64,000 nt of DNA from Streptomyces sp. NBC_00490 (GTDB lineage Bacteria; Actinomycetota; Actinomycetes; Streptomycetales; Streptomycetaceae). Under the pieces are notes generated by a model that made no database searches, was not told the origin of the DNA, and saw only the letters and a list, made by a program, of their open reading frames with translations. Shown here piece after piece: positions 1-6,538 of this stretch. Every line of letters begins with the position of its first letter. Positions within the stretch are counted from its first letter, which is position 1. The stretch spans positions 1 through 64,000 of the forward strand of contig NZ_CP107869.1 of the NCBI RefSeq assembly GCF_036013645.1, given 5' to 3'. A program made the position numbers and the translations under genes.

Positions 1-16
1 CCGCAGACACGACGCG

Positions 17-182
17 CCGCCGCTACGCGGCGGGTCCCGCGCTCCGCGCGGGAGGGGCGGAACTCCGTTCCGCCTGCCGGATCACTCCGTGATCCGGAAA
101 TCTGACCTTCGGTCAGATTCGTTCTGTGCGGGCCTGCTCCGCAGTCCCGCACAGAACCTGACGCACCCTTCGGGCGCGTCAG
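17..182. repeat. Array of seven contiguous triloop hairpins, telomere-like
   Basis: Seven hairpins lie nearly end to end at 17-33, 35-53, 56-74, 77-97, 99-119, 121-157 and 158-182, with stems of 7 to 12 bp; two contain one mismatch. Every loop is three bases of the form TNC on the + strand, so on the - strand each is a C(GNA)G triloop (GTA, GGA, GGA, GGA, GAA, GGA, GAA). Telomeres of linear Streptomyces replicons carry tandem palindromes with such loops on the 3'-overhang strand, which at a left end is the - strand. I infer a replicon end at or just outside base 1. The archetypal first palindrome is not seen, so an internal or non-archetypal array is also possible. Confidence 0.6.
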
Positions 183-503
183 AGGCAGCAGCGAGAGAGG
201 GTCTGGGACGGGATGCGGGCTTTCGGCCAATTTGGGGATGCGTCAGTTCGGACAGATCGATGGATTCTGGGCTGATTGGCTACCCCCTCCCCTGCCCTGT
301 AGCAGAGAGTGGCGAACTTCCTCCGGCTTTCTGAGCGCTGAGCACTTTCTGTTCCTTGAGCGGCCGCGAGGATATGGCTTGTTTTCCAAGAATGCTTCAA
401 CTCCCTATTCTCGCAGGCCCGTCCAGAAAATAGAATTGGACTACCTGGTAAGGCGGCAACCTCACCGGGTGGAAACTCTCGAAGCAAATGAAGGGGTAGT
501 GCA
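183..503. other. Non-coding leader
   Basis: No convincing gene on either strand; the short open frames here have no ribosome-binding sites and mixed codon use. The segment ends in the leader of the gene at 504. CTCTCGAAG at 476-484 recurs near 1302 and 1451, on both sides of the second hairpin array, which hints at small duplications. Confidence 0.5.
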
Positions 504-1010
504 ATGGCGAAGCTGAAGCCGATTTCTCCGACTCGGATCGCGGAGGCCCGTGAGGAGGCCTACGCGGTGCTGGCCCGTCTGATGGGTCAGCTGGCGCCGG
601 GTGAGCATGTGGTGCGGCTGGGCGTGACCATGGATGGCCAGGAGAAGCCGCTGTGTGCGGTGCTCCCGCTGACCGTGGAGGGTGACGGCGGCGTGGATGA
701 CCTGGTGGGCGCCGAGGAGAAGTACCTGGACAACATGGCGTTTCTGCTGATGGTCGGGCTGGCGCAGCCGCTGTCGTACGGCACGTTGTTCCTGCGTTCG
801 CCCGCGCAGGGTGCGGAGGGCGAGACGGTCATCCGGGCCTGGCATCTGGCCTACTGCACGCTCAACGAGTGCACCGCGTCCGAGGCGGCCGAGCTGATCG
901 GCGACCGTGAACCGGCCGTGTTCCTGGACGCGTTCGGGCTGCATGGCAGCGACGAGGACGACGACGAGGGTGAGGCGGTCTACCCGCCGGTCGCCTACAC
1001 CGTCCTGTAG
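504..1010 (+). CDS. Small acidic hypothetical protein, family A
   Basis: A 168-residue protein with no signal peptide or membrane segment and a very acidic stretch near the C-terminus (DEDDDEGE). The ATG at 504 is preceded by a purine-rich site (AAGGGG, about 8 bases upstream). I do not recognise a named family. Its layout resembles the proteins at 4561 and 5045: an N-terminal helix, a GEH motif, a predicted strand, an acidic EE pair before a hydrophobic LL..AL helix, and a short strand-rich end. A common family is my inference from shared spacing, not from a search. The gene stands alone between two hairpin arrays and ends before the hairpin at 1085. Confidence 0.7.
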   Translation: MAKLKPISPTRIAEAREEAYAVLARLMGQLAPGEHVVRLGVTMDGQEKPLCAVLPLTVEGDGGVDDLVGAEEKYLDNMAFLLMVGLAQPLSYGTLFLRSPAQGAEGETVIRAWHLAYCTLNECTASEAAELIGDREPAVFLDAFGLHGSDEDDDEGEAVYPPVAYTVL

Positions 1011-1084
1011 CTGCCCTGGGGCGGGCTGGGATGGCGACCTGGCCCGCACCCTGCTCCGTGGACCCGCCGGGCGGGGCAGGGCGG

Positions 1085-1120
1085 GTGGGGGTGCCGGTCA
1101 AGCGACCCCGGCACCCCCAC
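1085..1120 (+). terminator. Terminator-like hairpin after the 504 gene
   Basis: A perfect 13-bp GC-rich stem (1085-1097 with 1108-1120) around a 10-base loop, starting 75 bases after the stop codon of the 504 gene. There is no T run, as usual in Streptomyces. It could stop transcription leaving the gene. Confidence 0.6.
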
Positions 1121-1125
1121 TCACA

Positions 1126-1288
1126 ACGACGCGGAGCGTCGTAGAGATTGAGGAGGGGCGGCCCGCATCAGCGGGCCGCCCCTCCGTCGTGCATCGCGTA
1201 GCGATGCCAGCGCCGATCTTGCCGGGGTGCGGAGCGCCCCGGGTGTGTCCGCCGCGTAGCGGCGGCGCGTCGCGTCTGCGGAGCAGAC
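1126..1288. repeat. Second triloop hairpin array, opposite orientation
   Basis: Hairpins at 1126-1142, 1191-1207, 1222-1242, 1249-1265 and 1274-1288 all have GNA loops on the + strand (GGA, GTA, GGA, GTA, GGA), each in or near the very stable DNA motif GCGNAGC. A perfect 15-bp stem with an ATCA loop at 1152-1185 sits among them and looks like a bidirectional terminator. Bases 1249-1271 are the exact reverse complement of 11-33, so the two arrays are related by inversion. This is the loop polarity expected of a right-hand telomere. An ori, telomere relic or regulatory structure are all possible. Confidence 0.6.
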
Positions 1289-1827
1289 CGCGCGCAAAAG
1301 AACTCTCGAAGTAGAGCGGGAAATGTGCAGCGCCTTTATTGGTGCCGTATTTCGCTGCGCCCATTATGTTGCTGGAAATAGGTCTGCTGGCGGGGAACGG
1401 CGATCCGGTGGGTCGGCAAACCCGGGCCGGAACTCCCCGCCAGCAGCGCCTCTCTCGAAGCACCTTCTATCGTAGGTGATGTCTTCCCTGCACAGGGATG
1501 GTGCGCGCCTTGATCGCGCTGGGTGATCTGCCGGGGCTGTGCTGCGGGGGCGAGGTGCCGGCCGCGCGCTGTGCCCCGCTGCTCCCACACTCGGTCTGCT
1601 GCGTCGGCTGTGTCCGGCGCCCGGAGCGCGGAGGCCCCGCCGACGCGCAAGCAGAGGAGGACGGCGCGCCGATCCTCCGATGTGCTCCCGTACCCGTCCC
1701 CGCCCTTCCCTTTCCCTTCTTCTTCTTGTCTGGGGTGCGTGGGGGTGTGCAGAGGGGGATGTCAGCAGGCGTACCAGGCTTGGGTGTTGGGGTGAGCTGG
1801 GGTGATGTGGAGAGGCTCGATGGGGGT
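1289..1827. other. Long non-coding region with one large inverted repeat
   Basis: No supported gene. A 13-bp perfect inverted repeat pairs 1384-1396 with 1434-1446, and inside it CCGGTGGGT/ACCCGGGCCGG can pair further, giving one large cruciform. A pyrimidine-rich tract lies near 1700-1733. The open frames on both strands are GC-rich shadows without ribosome-binding sites. Confidence 0.5.
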
Positions 1828-1908
1828 GCGCAACCTCCAGCGCAACACCTTGGCGCAACTTCCAGCGCAACACCCTGGCGCAACCTCCAGCGCAACCCGC
1901 AGCGCAAC
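1828..1908 (+). repeat. Phased GCGCAAC repeat array
   Basis: Seven exact copies of GCGCAAC start at 1828, 1840, 1853, 1865, 1878, 1890 and 1902, a period of 12 or 13 bases with no break. They arise from about three tandem copies of a 25-bp unit. The array ends six bases before the -35 box at 1914. Iterons in replication origins and operator arrays look like this; the regular spacing favours cooperative binding of one protein. Confidence 0.8.
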
Positions 1909-1913
1909 AGGGG

Positions 1914-1942
1914 TTCCACCCGAACAACATAGACACTATTAT
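1914..1942 (+). promoter_or_regulatory. Promoter P1 with palindromic operator
   Basis: TTCCAC at 1914-1919 and TATTAT at 1937-1942 are 17 bases apart. The -35 sits in GGGT-TCC-ACCC (1911-1921). The same design recurs at 3028 and 13090, so I read it as a shared promoter/operator. It would serve the gene at 2002. Confidence 0.65.
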
Positions 1943-2001
1943 TTGGAGTGCAGGGAGAGACGGCCCCCGGGAACCGCAATGGATCAACGAAGGGGAAAGA
2001 C

Positions 2002-2373
2002 GTGGAACTGACGATCAGTGACGGGATCGTGCGCGGGGTGCGCGGCGCGGATGCTCCTATGACCGAGCTCGCGGTTCGTGCCCGCACGATCGCGAACCTG
2101 TTGCCGCTGCTGTGCGCGCGGGCAGGGGTGAAGGTCGTGCACAACTCCGACCGGAATTACACCGGAATTCGGTTCGAGACCACGGCCGTTGGTCCGGTCG
2201 TCCTGGAAATGCCGAGGGGTGAGGAACCGTACCGCCTGGTTCAGGAGTTCATCGCCCCGGACAAGGCAGGGCGCATGGAAGTGGAGTTACGGCGATTCCC
2301 GCAGATCTACAAGCCCCATGGAGTCGCGTACATCGCGGCCGATTTCCTCCGGTCGAACGGGTTCCTGAAGTAG
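2002..2373 (+). CDS. Hypothetical plasmid protein
   Basis: A 123-residue protein that I do not recognise. I chose GTG at 2002 because AGGGGAAAG stands just before it and the reading frame upstream contains the promoter. The protein is mixed alpha/beta with no signal or membrane segment. It contains a basic/aromatic stretch ending in a helix (YIAADFLRSNGFLK), compatible with a small nucleic-acid-associated protein, but that is a guess. It is transcribed from P1 just after the phased GCGCAAC array and is followed by a terminator-like hairpin. The same promoter design precedes DUF932 and SSB genes, suggesting a role in plasmid DNA metabolism. Confidence 0.7.
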   Translation: MELTISDGIVRGVRGADAPMTELAVRARTIANLLPLLCARAGVKVVHNSDRNYTGIRFETTAVGPVVLEMPRGEEPYRLVQEFIAPDKAGRMEVELRRFPQIYKPHGVAYIAADFLRSNGFLK

Positions 2374-2380
2374 TCCGCAC

Positions 2381-2406
2381 GGGGGCACCCCGACTGGAGT
2401 GCCCCC
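2381..2406 (+). terminator. Terminator-like hairpin
   Basis: An 8-bp perfect stem (GGGGGCAC with GTGCCCCC) around a 10-base loop begins 8 bases after the stop codon at 2373 and ends in a C-rich tail. Confidence 0.6.
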
Positions 2407-2440
2407 TCCCCCGGCATCACCGAAAAGGAGAAGGGACGCC

Positions 2441-3007
2441 ATGGAGAGCACGCGGATTCCAGAGCAGGCCCGGGAAATCGGAGCGCCGCTCACGGACGCC
2501 GAAAAGGAGCAGGCTCGTTATGCGCTGCGGGAGTTGGCGCGCAGTGAGCGGGACCCGGATGCTATGCGGGTGTCGCACGAGCAGTTGGAGGTGGTCCGGT
2601 CGTTCTTCGAGTTGGGTTGGGCGTTGGGTGTGCGCACCGGTCACACGGGCCCGGCCATGGCTGATGTGCCGGTCGACCGCGGGACGGTAGACCGCGCGTT
2701 CGTCGACCTGCTGTTGTCCGAGCGGGTGGCGAATCAGCTTGCGCTCGCGGTGGCGCGCAGCCTCAACCCGCAGGACTGCGGGCCGGTGCTGTGGCAGAAG
2801 GTCAGGTATCACGGCAGCGTGACGCGCCGTCACGGCGTCTACTGGGTGCAGGCGATCACGGCGCAGGCCGGACCTGTCGTCGGGGCGGTTCCCCGCGTCC
2901 GCTACGACCTGTGCGAGGTGATCGGCGGTATGCCGGTGCCCGCTGTCACGCGCGTACGGCGGCAGAGCCTGACGCCGCTTCCGGACTTCCGCGCGCCCCT
3001 GGTGTAA
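2441..3007 (+). CDS. Hypothetical plasmid protein
   Basis: A 188-residue protein of unknown function. ATG 2441 follows AAGGAGAAGGG with ideal spacing, and is preferred over the upstream in-frame start at 2399. The first 110 residues are predicted helical (ARYALRELARSE..., a hydrophobic helix around FFELGWALG); the C-terminal part has an R-rich strand pattern. No signal peptide or membrane segment. It lies 67 bases after the 2002 gene and before the DUF932 gene, so all three may be one plasmid-maintenance group. A hairpin directly downstream (3019-3040) may end the transcript and also overlaps the next promoter. Confidence 0.7.
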   Translation: MESTRIPEQAREIGAPLTDAEKEQARYALRELARSERDPDAMRVSHEQLEVVRSFFELGWALGVRTGHTGPAMADVPVDRGTVDRAFVDLLLSERVANQLALAVARSLNPQDCGPVLWQKVRYHGSVTRRHGVYWVQAITAQAGPVVGAVPRVRYDLCEVIGGMPVPAVTRVRRQSLTPLPDFRAPLV

Positions 3008-3018
3008 ACGTGCAGGTC

Positions 3019-3055
3019 AGGGGTGGGTTCACCCACCCCTGAAACACACTATTAT
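3019..3055 (+). promoter_or_regulatory. Promoter P2 with palindromic operator
   Basis: TTCACC (3028-3033) and TATTAT (3050-3055) are 16 bases apart. The -35 lies in the loop of a 9-bp perfect hairpin, AGGGGTGGG-TTCA-CCCACCCCT (3019-3040). It starts 12 bases after the previous stop codon, so it may act as terminator and operator at once. It serves the DUF932 gene. Confidence 0.7.
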
Positions 3056-3124
3056 TGGAGTTGTTCGGGGGGGCGGTGGCCCCGCCCCCCGAACCGCAGA
3101 GACCAACAGGGAAGGGGAAACCGC

Positions 3125-4300
3125 ATGACTCAGCAGTTCGCCGAGCGCGCTACGAATGTCGCCCCCACCGGTGCCCGCAACGCCGACGCGTCCGACCTGG
3201 TCCGCATCCTGGAGGACGGGCAGCGCCGGAAGCTGGACGTCATCGCCACCGCGTCCGCGCTGCGGATGCGTGAGGGAAACGTGCACGTCGAAGGCGTCGA
3301 GGCCCAGCTCAGCGCGCGCGGCGTGACGGCCGTTGACGGCATCTACCGCCCCACCGCCGTTGCCGACGAGGGGATCTCTGACAAGCTCCGCATCCCGCTG
3401 GCCTACCTGCGCCGCATGCGCGCGGAGAACGTCCCGCTGTTGGACGACAACGTCAACGCGTGGATGCGGCAGGAGCCGGAGCGCCGTTTCATGCTCCGCG
3501 CGTTCCGGGGCGAGAACGGCCCCGGGATGCCCGGCGAGGGCGTGGCCCGCGCGCTGCTGTCCGACAGCTACAAGCTGATGGACAACCTGGACATGCTGTT
3601 GGCCGCCCTGGACGGGGTGGAGCAGTCCGGGCACCCCACCCGGATCACGGGGTGCGACCTCACCGACCGGCGCATGTACGTGCGCGTCGAGTCCGAAGCC
3701 GTCGCCGTCCAGGCCCGCAACCTGCTGCGCGGCTACCGCTCCCCGTTCGACGGCCGCAGCGGTGACGAACTCCCGATGATCTCGGCCGGGTTCGTCATCA
3801 CCAACAGCGAGGTAGGCGCGGGGGCGTACACCATCACCCCGCGCGCGGTCATCCAGGTCTGCCGCAACGGCCTGACCGAGACCAAGGACGTCATGCGCGC
3901 CGTGCACCTGGGAGGCAAGCAGGACGAGGGCGTTGTGTCCTGGTCCGGCCAGACCCAGCGCAAGACGCTGGAACTCATCACCTCCAAGACCACCGACGCC
4001 GTTCGCACCTTCCTGTCCCGTGAGTACGTCGAGGCGAAGGTGCACGCGATGGAGGCTGCCGCCGGGAAGACGCTGGACGAGCCGACGAAGACCATCGAGC
4101 ACGTCACCAAGTCCCTCAGCATCGGCACCGAGACGAAGGACCGGATCCTGTCCCACTTCATCCGGGGTGGTCAGATGACGGCCGGGGGCGTGATGCAGGC
4201 CATCACGTCGACCGCGCAGACCCTCACCGACGCCGACCAGGCCGCCGCCCTGGAAGCGCTCGCGGTGCCCGCCCTCACGGCCGCCGCCGCGCACGGCTGA
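3125..4300 (+). CDS. DUF932-family phage/plasmid protein
   Basis: 391 residues, the usual size for the DUF932 (phage/plasmid-like) family. Seen here: an N-terminal region with predicted helices, a central core containing LSDSYKLMDN and a NGLTETKD-like segment, and a helical C-terminal third. The family is widespread on actinobacterial plasmids and phages. A role in recombination or DNA metabolism is often suggested but is not established. ATG 3125 has GAAGGGGAAA upstream; the longer open frame starting at 3023 would run through promoter P2 and is rejected. It has its own promoter of the same type as the SSB gene at 13138. Confidence 0.85.
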   Translation: MTQQFAERATNVAPTGARNADASDLVRILEDGQRRKLDVIATASALRMREGNVHVEGVEAQLSARGVTAVDGIYRPTAVADEGISDKLRIPLAYLRRMRAENVPLLDDNVNAWMRQEPERRFMLRAFRGENGPGMPGEGVARALLSDSYKLMDNLDMLLAALDGVEQSGHPTRITGCDLTDRRMYVRVESEAVAVQARNLLRGYRSPFDGRSGDELPMISAGFVITNSEVGAGAYTITPRAVIQVCRNGLTETKDVMRAVHLGGKQDEGVVSWSGQTQRKTLELITSKTTDAVRTFLSREYVEAKVHAMEAAAGKTLDEPTKTIEHVTKSLSIGTETKDRILSHFIRGGQMTAGGVMQAITSTAQTLTDADQAAALEALAVPALTAAAAHG

Positions 4301-4560
4301 TACAGGCCCCCGTGCGGGCCGGGCCACTCCCCCAGCCCGGCCCGCACGGGCCCGACCCACCCGAGAGCTCGGAGCGCACGACCCGGCCCCGCGGAGAGCG
4401 CGGAGCGCACCCGCCCCGCCCCGCCCCTTGGCGCGTGGCGGCAGCGCGTCACGTCGGCGGAGCCGCCCGCGCGCCACAACATCCGTCGTGCCCAGGGGCG
4501 CAGGGCGGCCGCCGGCCTGTGACGCCCACCGCCCACCGCCCCGTCTCGCAAGGAGTCCTC

Positions 4561-5052
4561 ATGTCTGCACGCCCGGAGCTCGCCCACCCCTCAGACCACG
4601 CCATCGCGGCCGCCATGAGCCGCACCCTCACCGCCCTGTCCGCCGTGGTCCAGGCACTCGGAGACGGTGAGCACACCCTGAACCTCGTGGCCCAGCGGAC
4701 CGACCACGCGTTCGTCACAGGCCGAGCCGACCTCTCCATCGGCATGGAGCCGCTGCGCCTGGCCGTCCTGGACGAAGACGAGTTCTGCGCCCTGCGCATG
4801 CTGCTCGTCTTCGCGCTCGAGGGCAGCACGATGCGCAGCGCCGTCCTGATCGCCACCACGGCCGCCGCCGAGCCCCACCCCCGCGCGTGCGGGTGGTCCC
4901 TGCGTGACGGATGGCTGCACCCGCTGGACACGGACGCCCTCCAGGCCGCCGTCATCCCGTGCTCCGACGTGGCCGCCGTACTCCGGCAGGTCTACCCCGC
5001 CCCCGTTCTCCTCCAGCTCCCCGACTTTGACGAGGAGGCCCCGCATGCCTGA
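4561..5052 (+). CDS. Small hypothetical protein, family A paralog 1
   Basis: 163 residues, start ATG 4561 after AAGGAG. No recognised family. It is clearly related to the next gene: both share LG.G.H.LN near residue 40, a FALE.ST.R.AVLIATT block, a CGW motif and GWLHP.DT...L. The gene at 504 may be a more distant relative. The fold is probably a compact alpha/beta domain; there is no export signal. It overlaps the next gene by 8 bases, so the two are translationally coupled. The 260 bases before it contain GC-rich direct repeats (GAGAGC.CGGAGCGCAC twice) but no gene. Confidence 0.7.
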   Translation: MSARPELAHPSDHAIAAAMSRTLTALSAVVQALGDGEHTLNLVAQRTDHAFVTGRADLSIGMEPLRLAVLDEDEFCALRMLLVFALEGSTMRSAVLIATTAAAEPHPRACGWSLRDGWLHPLDTDALQAAVIPCSDVAAVLRQVYPAPVLLQLPDFDEEAPHA

Positions 5053-5500
5053 GCCCGAGCTCCCCCGCCCCGACAACGCCGCCATCGGCCGCGCCCTGCA
5101 CGCGCTCACCGCGTTGCTCCCAGCCCTCGGCGAGGGCAGCCACGCGCTGAACATCAACGCCGAGCGCACCGACGGCACGGAGATGAGCGCCGACCTGTAC
5201 GTGTCCCTCGAGCCCGATTCGTGGCGCGTGGATCACTCCGCCGAGGAGTACGGGCAGTTCTTCATGCTGCTGACGTTCGCCCTGGAAAACAGCACCGTGC
5301 GCGACGCCGTCCTGATCGCCACGACCACCGACGCGGAGCCACGCGTGTGCGGGTGGGAGATACGGGCCGGATGGCTGCACCCCATAGACACGGCCGAACT
5401 CCACCAGACCGTCACGTCCCTGCCCGCAGACGACGCCGCGCCCCTCGTGGTCTGCCACGCCCCCGCACTGCACCGCCCCCACAGGACCGCGAAGGAGTAG
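5045..5500 (+). CDS. Small hypothetical protein, family A paralog 2
   Basis: 151 residues, ATG 5045 after GAGGAGG, starting inside the end of the previous gene. It is a tandem duplicate of it: GEGSHALNI, an acidic pair before FMLLTFALENSTVRDAVLIA and CGWEIRAGWLHP match the 4561 product in order and spacing. The C-terminus differs (short basic tail instead of an acidic one). Tandem divergent copies suggest partners in a hetero-oligomer or a family of adaptors. Function unknown. Confidence 0.7.
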   Translation: MPEPELPRPDNAAIGRALHALTALLPALGEGSHALNINAERTDGTEMSADLYVSLEPDSWRVDHSAEEYGQFFMLLTFALENSTVRDAVLIATTTDAEPRVCGWEIRAGWLHPIDTAELHQTVTSLPADDAAPLVVCHAPALHRPHRTAKE

Positions 5501-5655
5501 CCCCTCAGTCGCCATCCACTCCGGCCAGCCCGCCACTGGCCGAGTGCCGCTCCGCGCCCGCACCTCCCCCTTCGGCGAGCGCGGGGCGGCACGCCCCCCC
5601 AACCCACCGGGTCACGCCCCAGCCCGCCCGGTCGAGTTCTGAGGAGTCCCAGCCC

Positions 5656-5832
5656 ATGTCCAGCCCGATCCTGACCATCGACACGCCCGCCGGCCCCGTG
5701 CGCGCCACCGCCGGCCCCCGCCAGGACGACGCCGTCGTGTTCGAGCTAGGCGGGGCGATGCGCGGCAGCGTGTCGCATCCGCTGGAATCAACCCACGATG
5801 AATTCCTCATGATCCTGTTGCGAGCCGTATGA
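5656..5832 (+). CDS. Small hypothetical protein
   Basis: 58 residues from ATG 5656, with GAGGAG upstream. The sequence begins with a strand-rich ILTIDTPAGPVRA segment and ends abruptly in a helix, so it may be the truncated front of a larger protein. It follows the two family A genes on the same strand, about 155 bases after the second. I cannot name it. Confidence 0.5.
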   Translation: MSSPILTIDTPAGPVRATAGPRQDDAVVFELGGAMRGSVSHPLESTHDEFLMILLRAV

Positions 5833-5954
5833 CTCCCTTGTCCGTTCAGATCATCTCATTTCTGTCTCATGGCTTGAAGATTGGTTGTACGGTATCTGTC
5901 CGTTTGTTTCACCTAATGCGGTGCGCTGACGGGCCAGAACGGGATCGGGCGGTG

Positions 5955-5986
5955 CCGTGGGGCCCTCCTGGTGGAGGACCCCACGG
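5955..5986. terminator. Bidirectional terminator
   Basis: A 14-bp stem with one mismatch around a TGGT loop lies between the 5656 gene and the convergent gene ending at 5996, where it would stop both. Confidence 0.7.
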
Positions 5987-5995
5987 TCGCGGCCG

Positions 5996-6403
5996 TCAGT
6001 TGGAGTCGCGACGGTCGTCGTGTGACTGCATGGGGCGGTTCTCCAGCGTGAGCCGGTGAATCTCCGCCGCCAGCTTCAGCAGCTGCTGGGGGGAGATCTT
6101 CGCTGACAGGAGGTCCTCACGCGCGAACTGCCGTACCTCGCGCAGGGTCGTACGCAAGGTCATGCGCCGGACGAGGGCACGTACGAGATCGGGGGTGTGC
6201 TGGGCGATCGCACCGACGACCGTGAGGCCGACCGTTGCCACCACGGGCCACAGGGGGCTGCGGCTCATCAGGCTGCAGGAGAGACCGGCACCCAAGAGGC
6301 CGGACCCTCCCAGTGCCCAAACCCGGGCGGTCTGCTGCCGGATGGAGACCTGCGCTTCCCCCTCGGCGGGGGCGGTGTGGTTGCGCTGCTTGCGACGGGA
6401 CAT
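5996..6403 (-). CDS. Small membrane protein, hypothetical
   Basis: 135 residues with a basic, polar N-terminus followed by two hydrophobic segments (about residues 28-47 and 50-68) and a charged helical C-terminal half ending in a polar tail. GGAGG lies six bases before the ATG. No family recognised. It is divergent from the sigma-factor fusion that starts at 6539, so the two share a 135-bp control region. A membrane protein next to a membrane-anchored sigma factor could be a partner, but nothing in the sequence proves that. Confidence 0.65.
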   Translation of the reverse strand: MSRRKQRNHTAPAEGEAQVSIRQQTARVWALGGSGLLGAGLSCSLMSRSPLWPVVATVGLTVVGAIAQHTPDLVRALVRRMTLRTTLREVRQFAREDLLSAKISPQQLLKLAAEIHRLTLENRPMQSHDDRRDSN

Positions 6404-6538
6404 GGCGTCCTCCGTTGTGATGCCGCGAGGTATCTGACGGAGGCCCAGGGCGAGCAGCGCGGGCGTTTCCCGGAGTTCGCCGAAGATTTTTCGCGCTAGT
6501 TCCGTGAGTTGCCGTCGACGCAGCTCACACGGGGGTGA

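Noticed and set aside
17..182. RNA UNCG tetraloops in the first hairpin array
   Set aside because: The flanking pairs close three-base loops, C(UNC)G; a cUNCGg tetraloop would need a shifted stem. The DNA GNA triloop reading on the other strand fits all seven.
3029..4477. A 482-residue minus-strand frame opposite DUF932
   Set aside because: Shadow of the DUF932 gene; it would also run through promoter P2.
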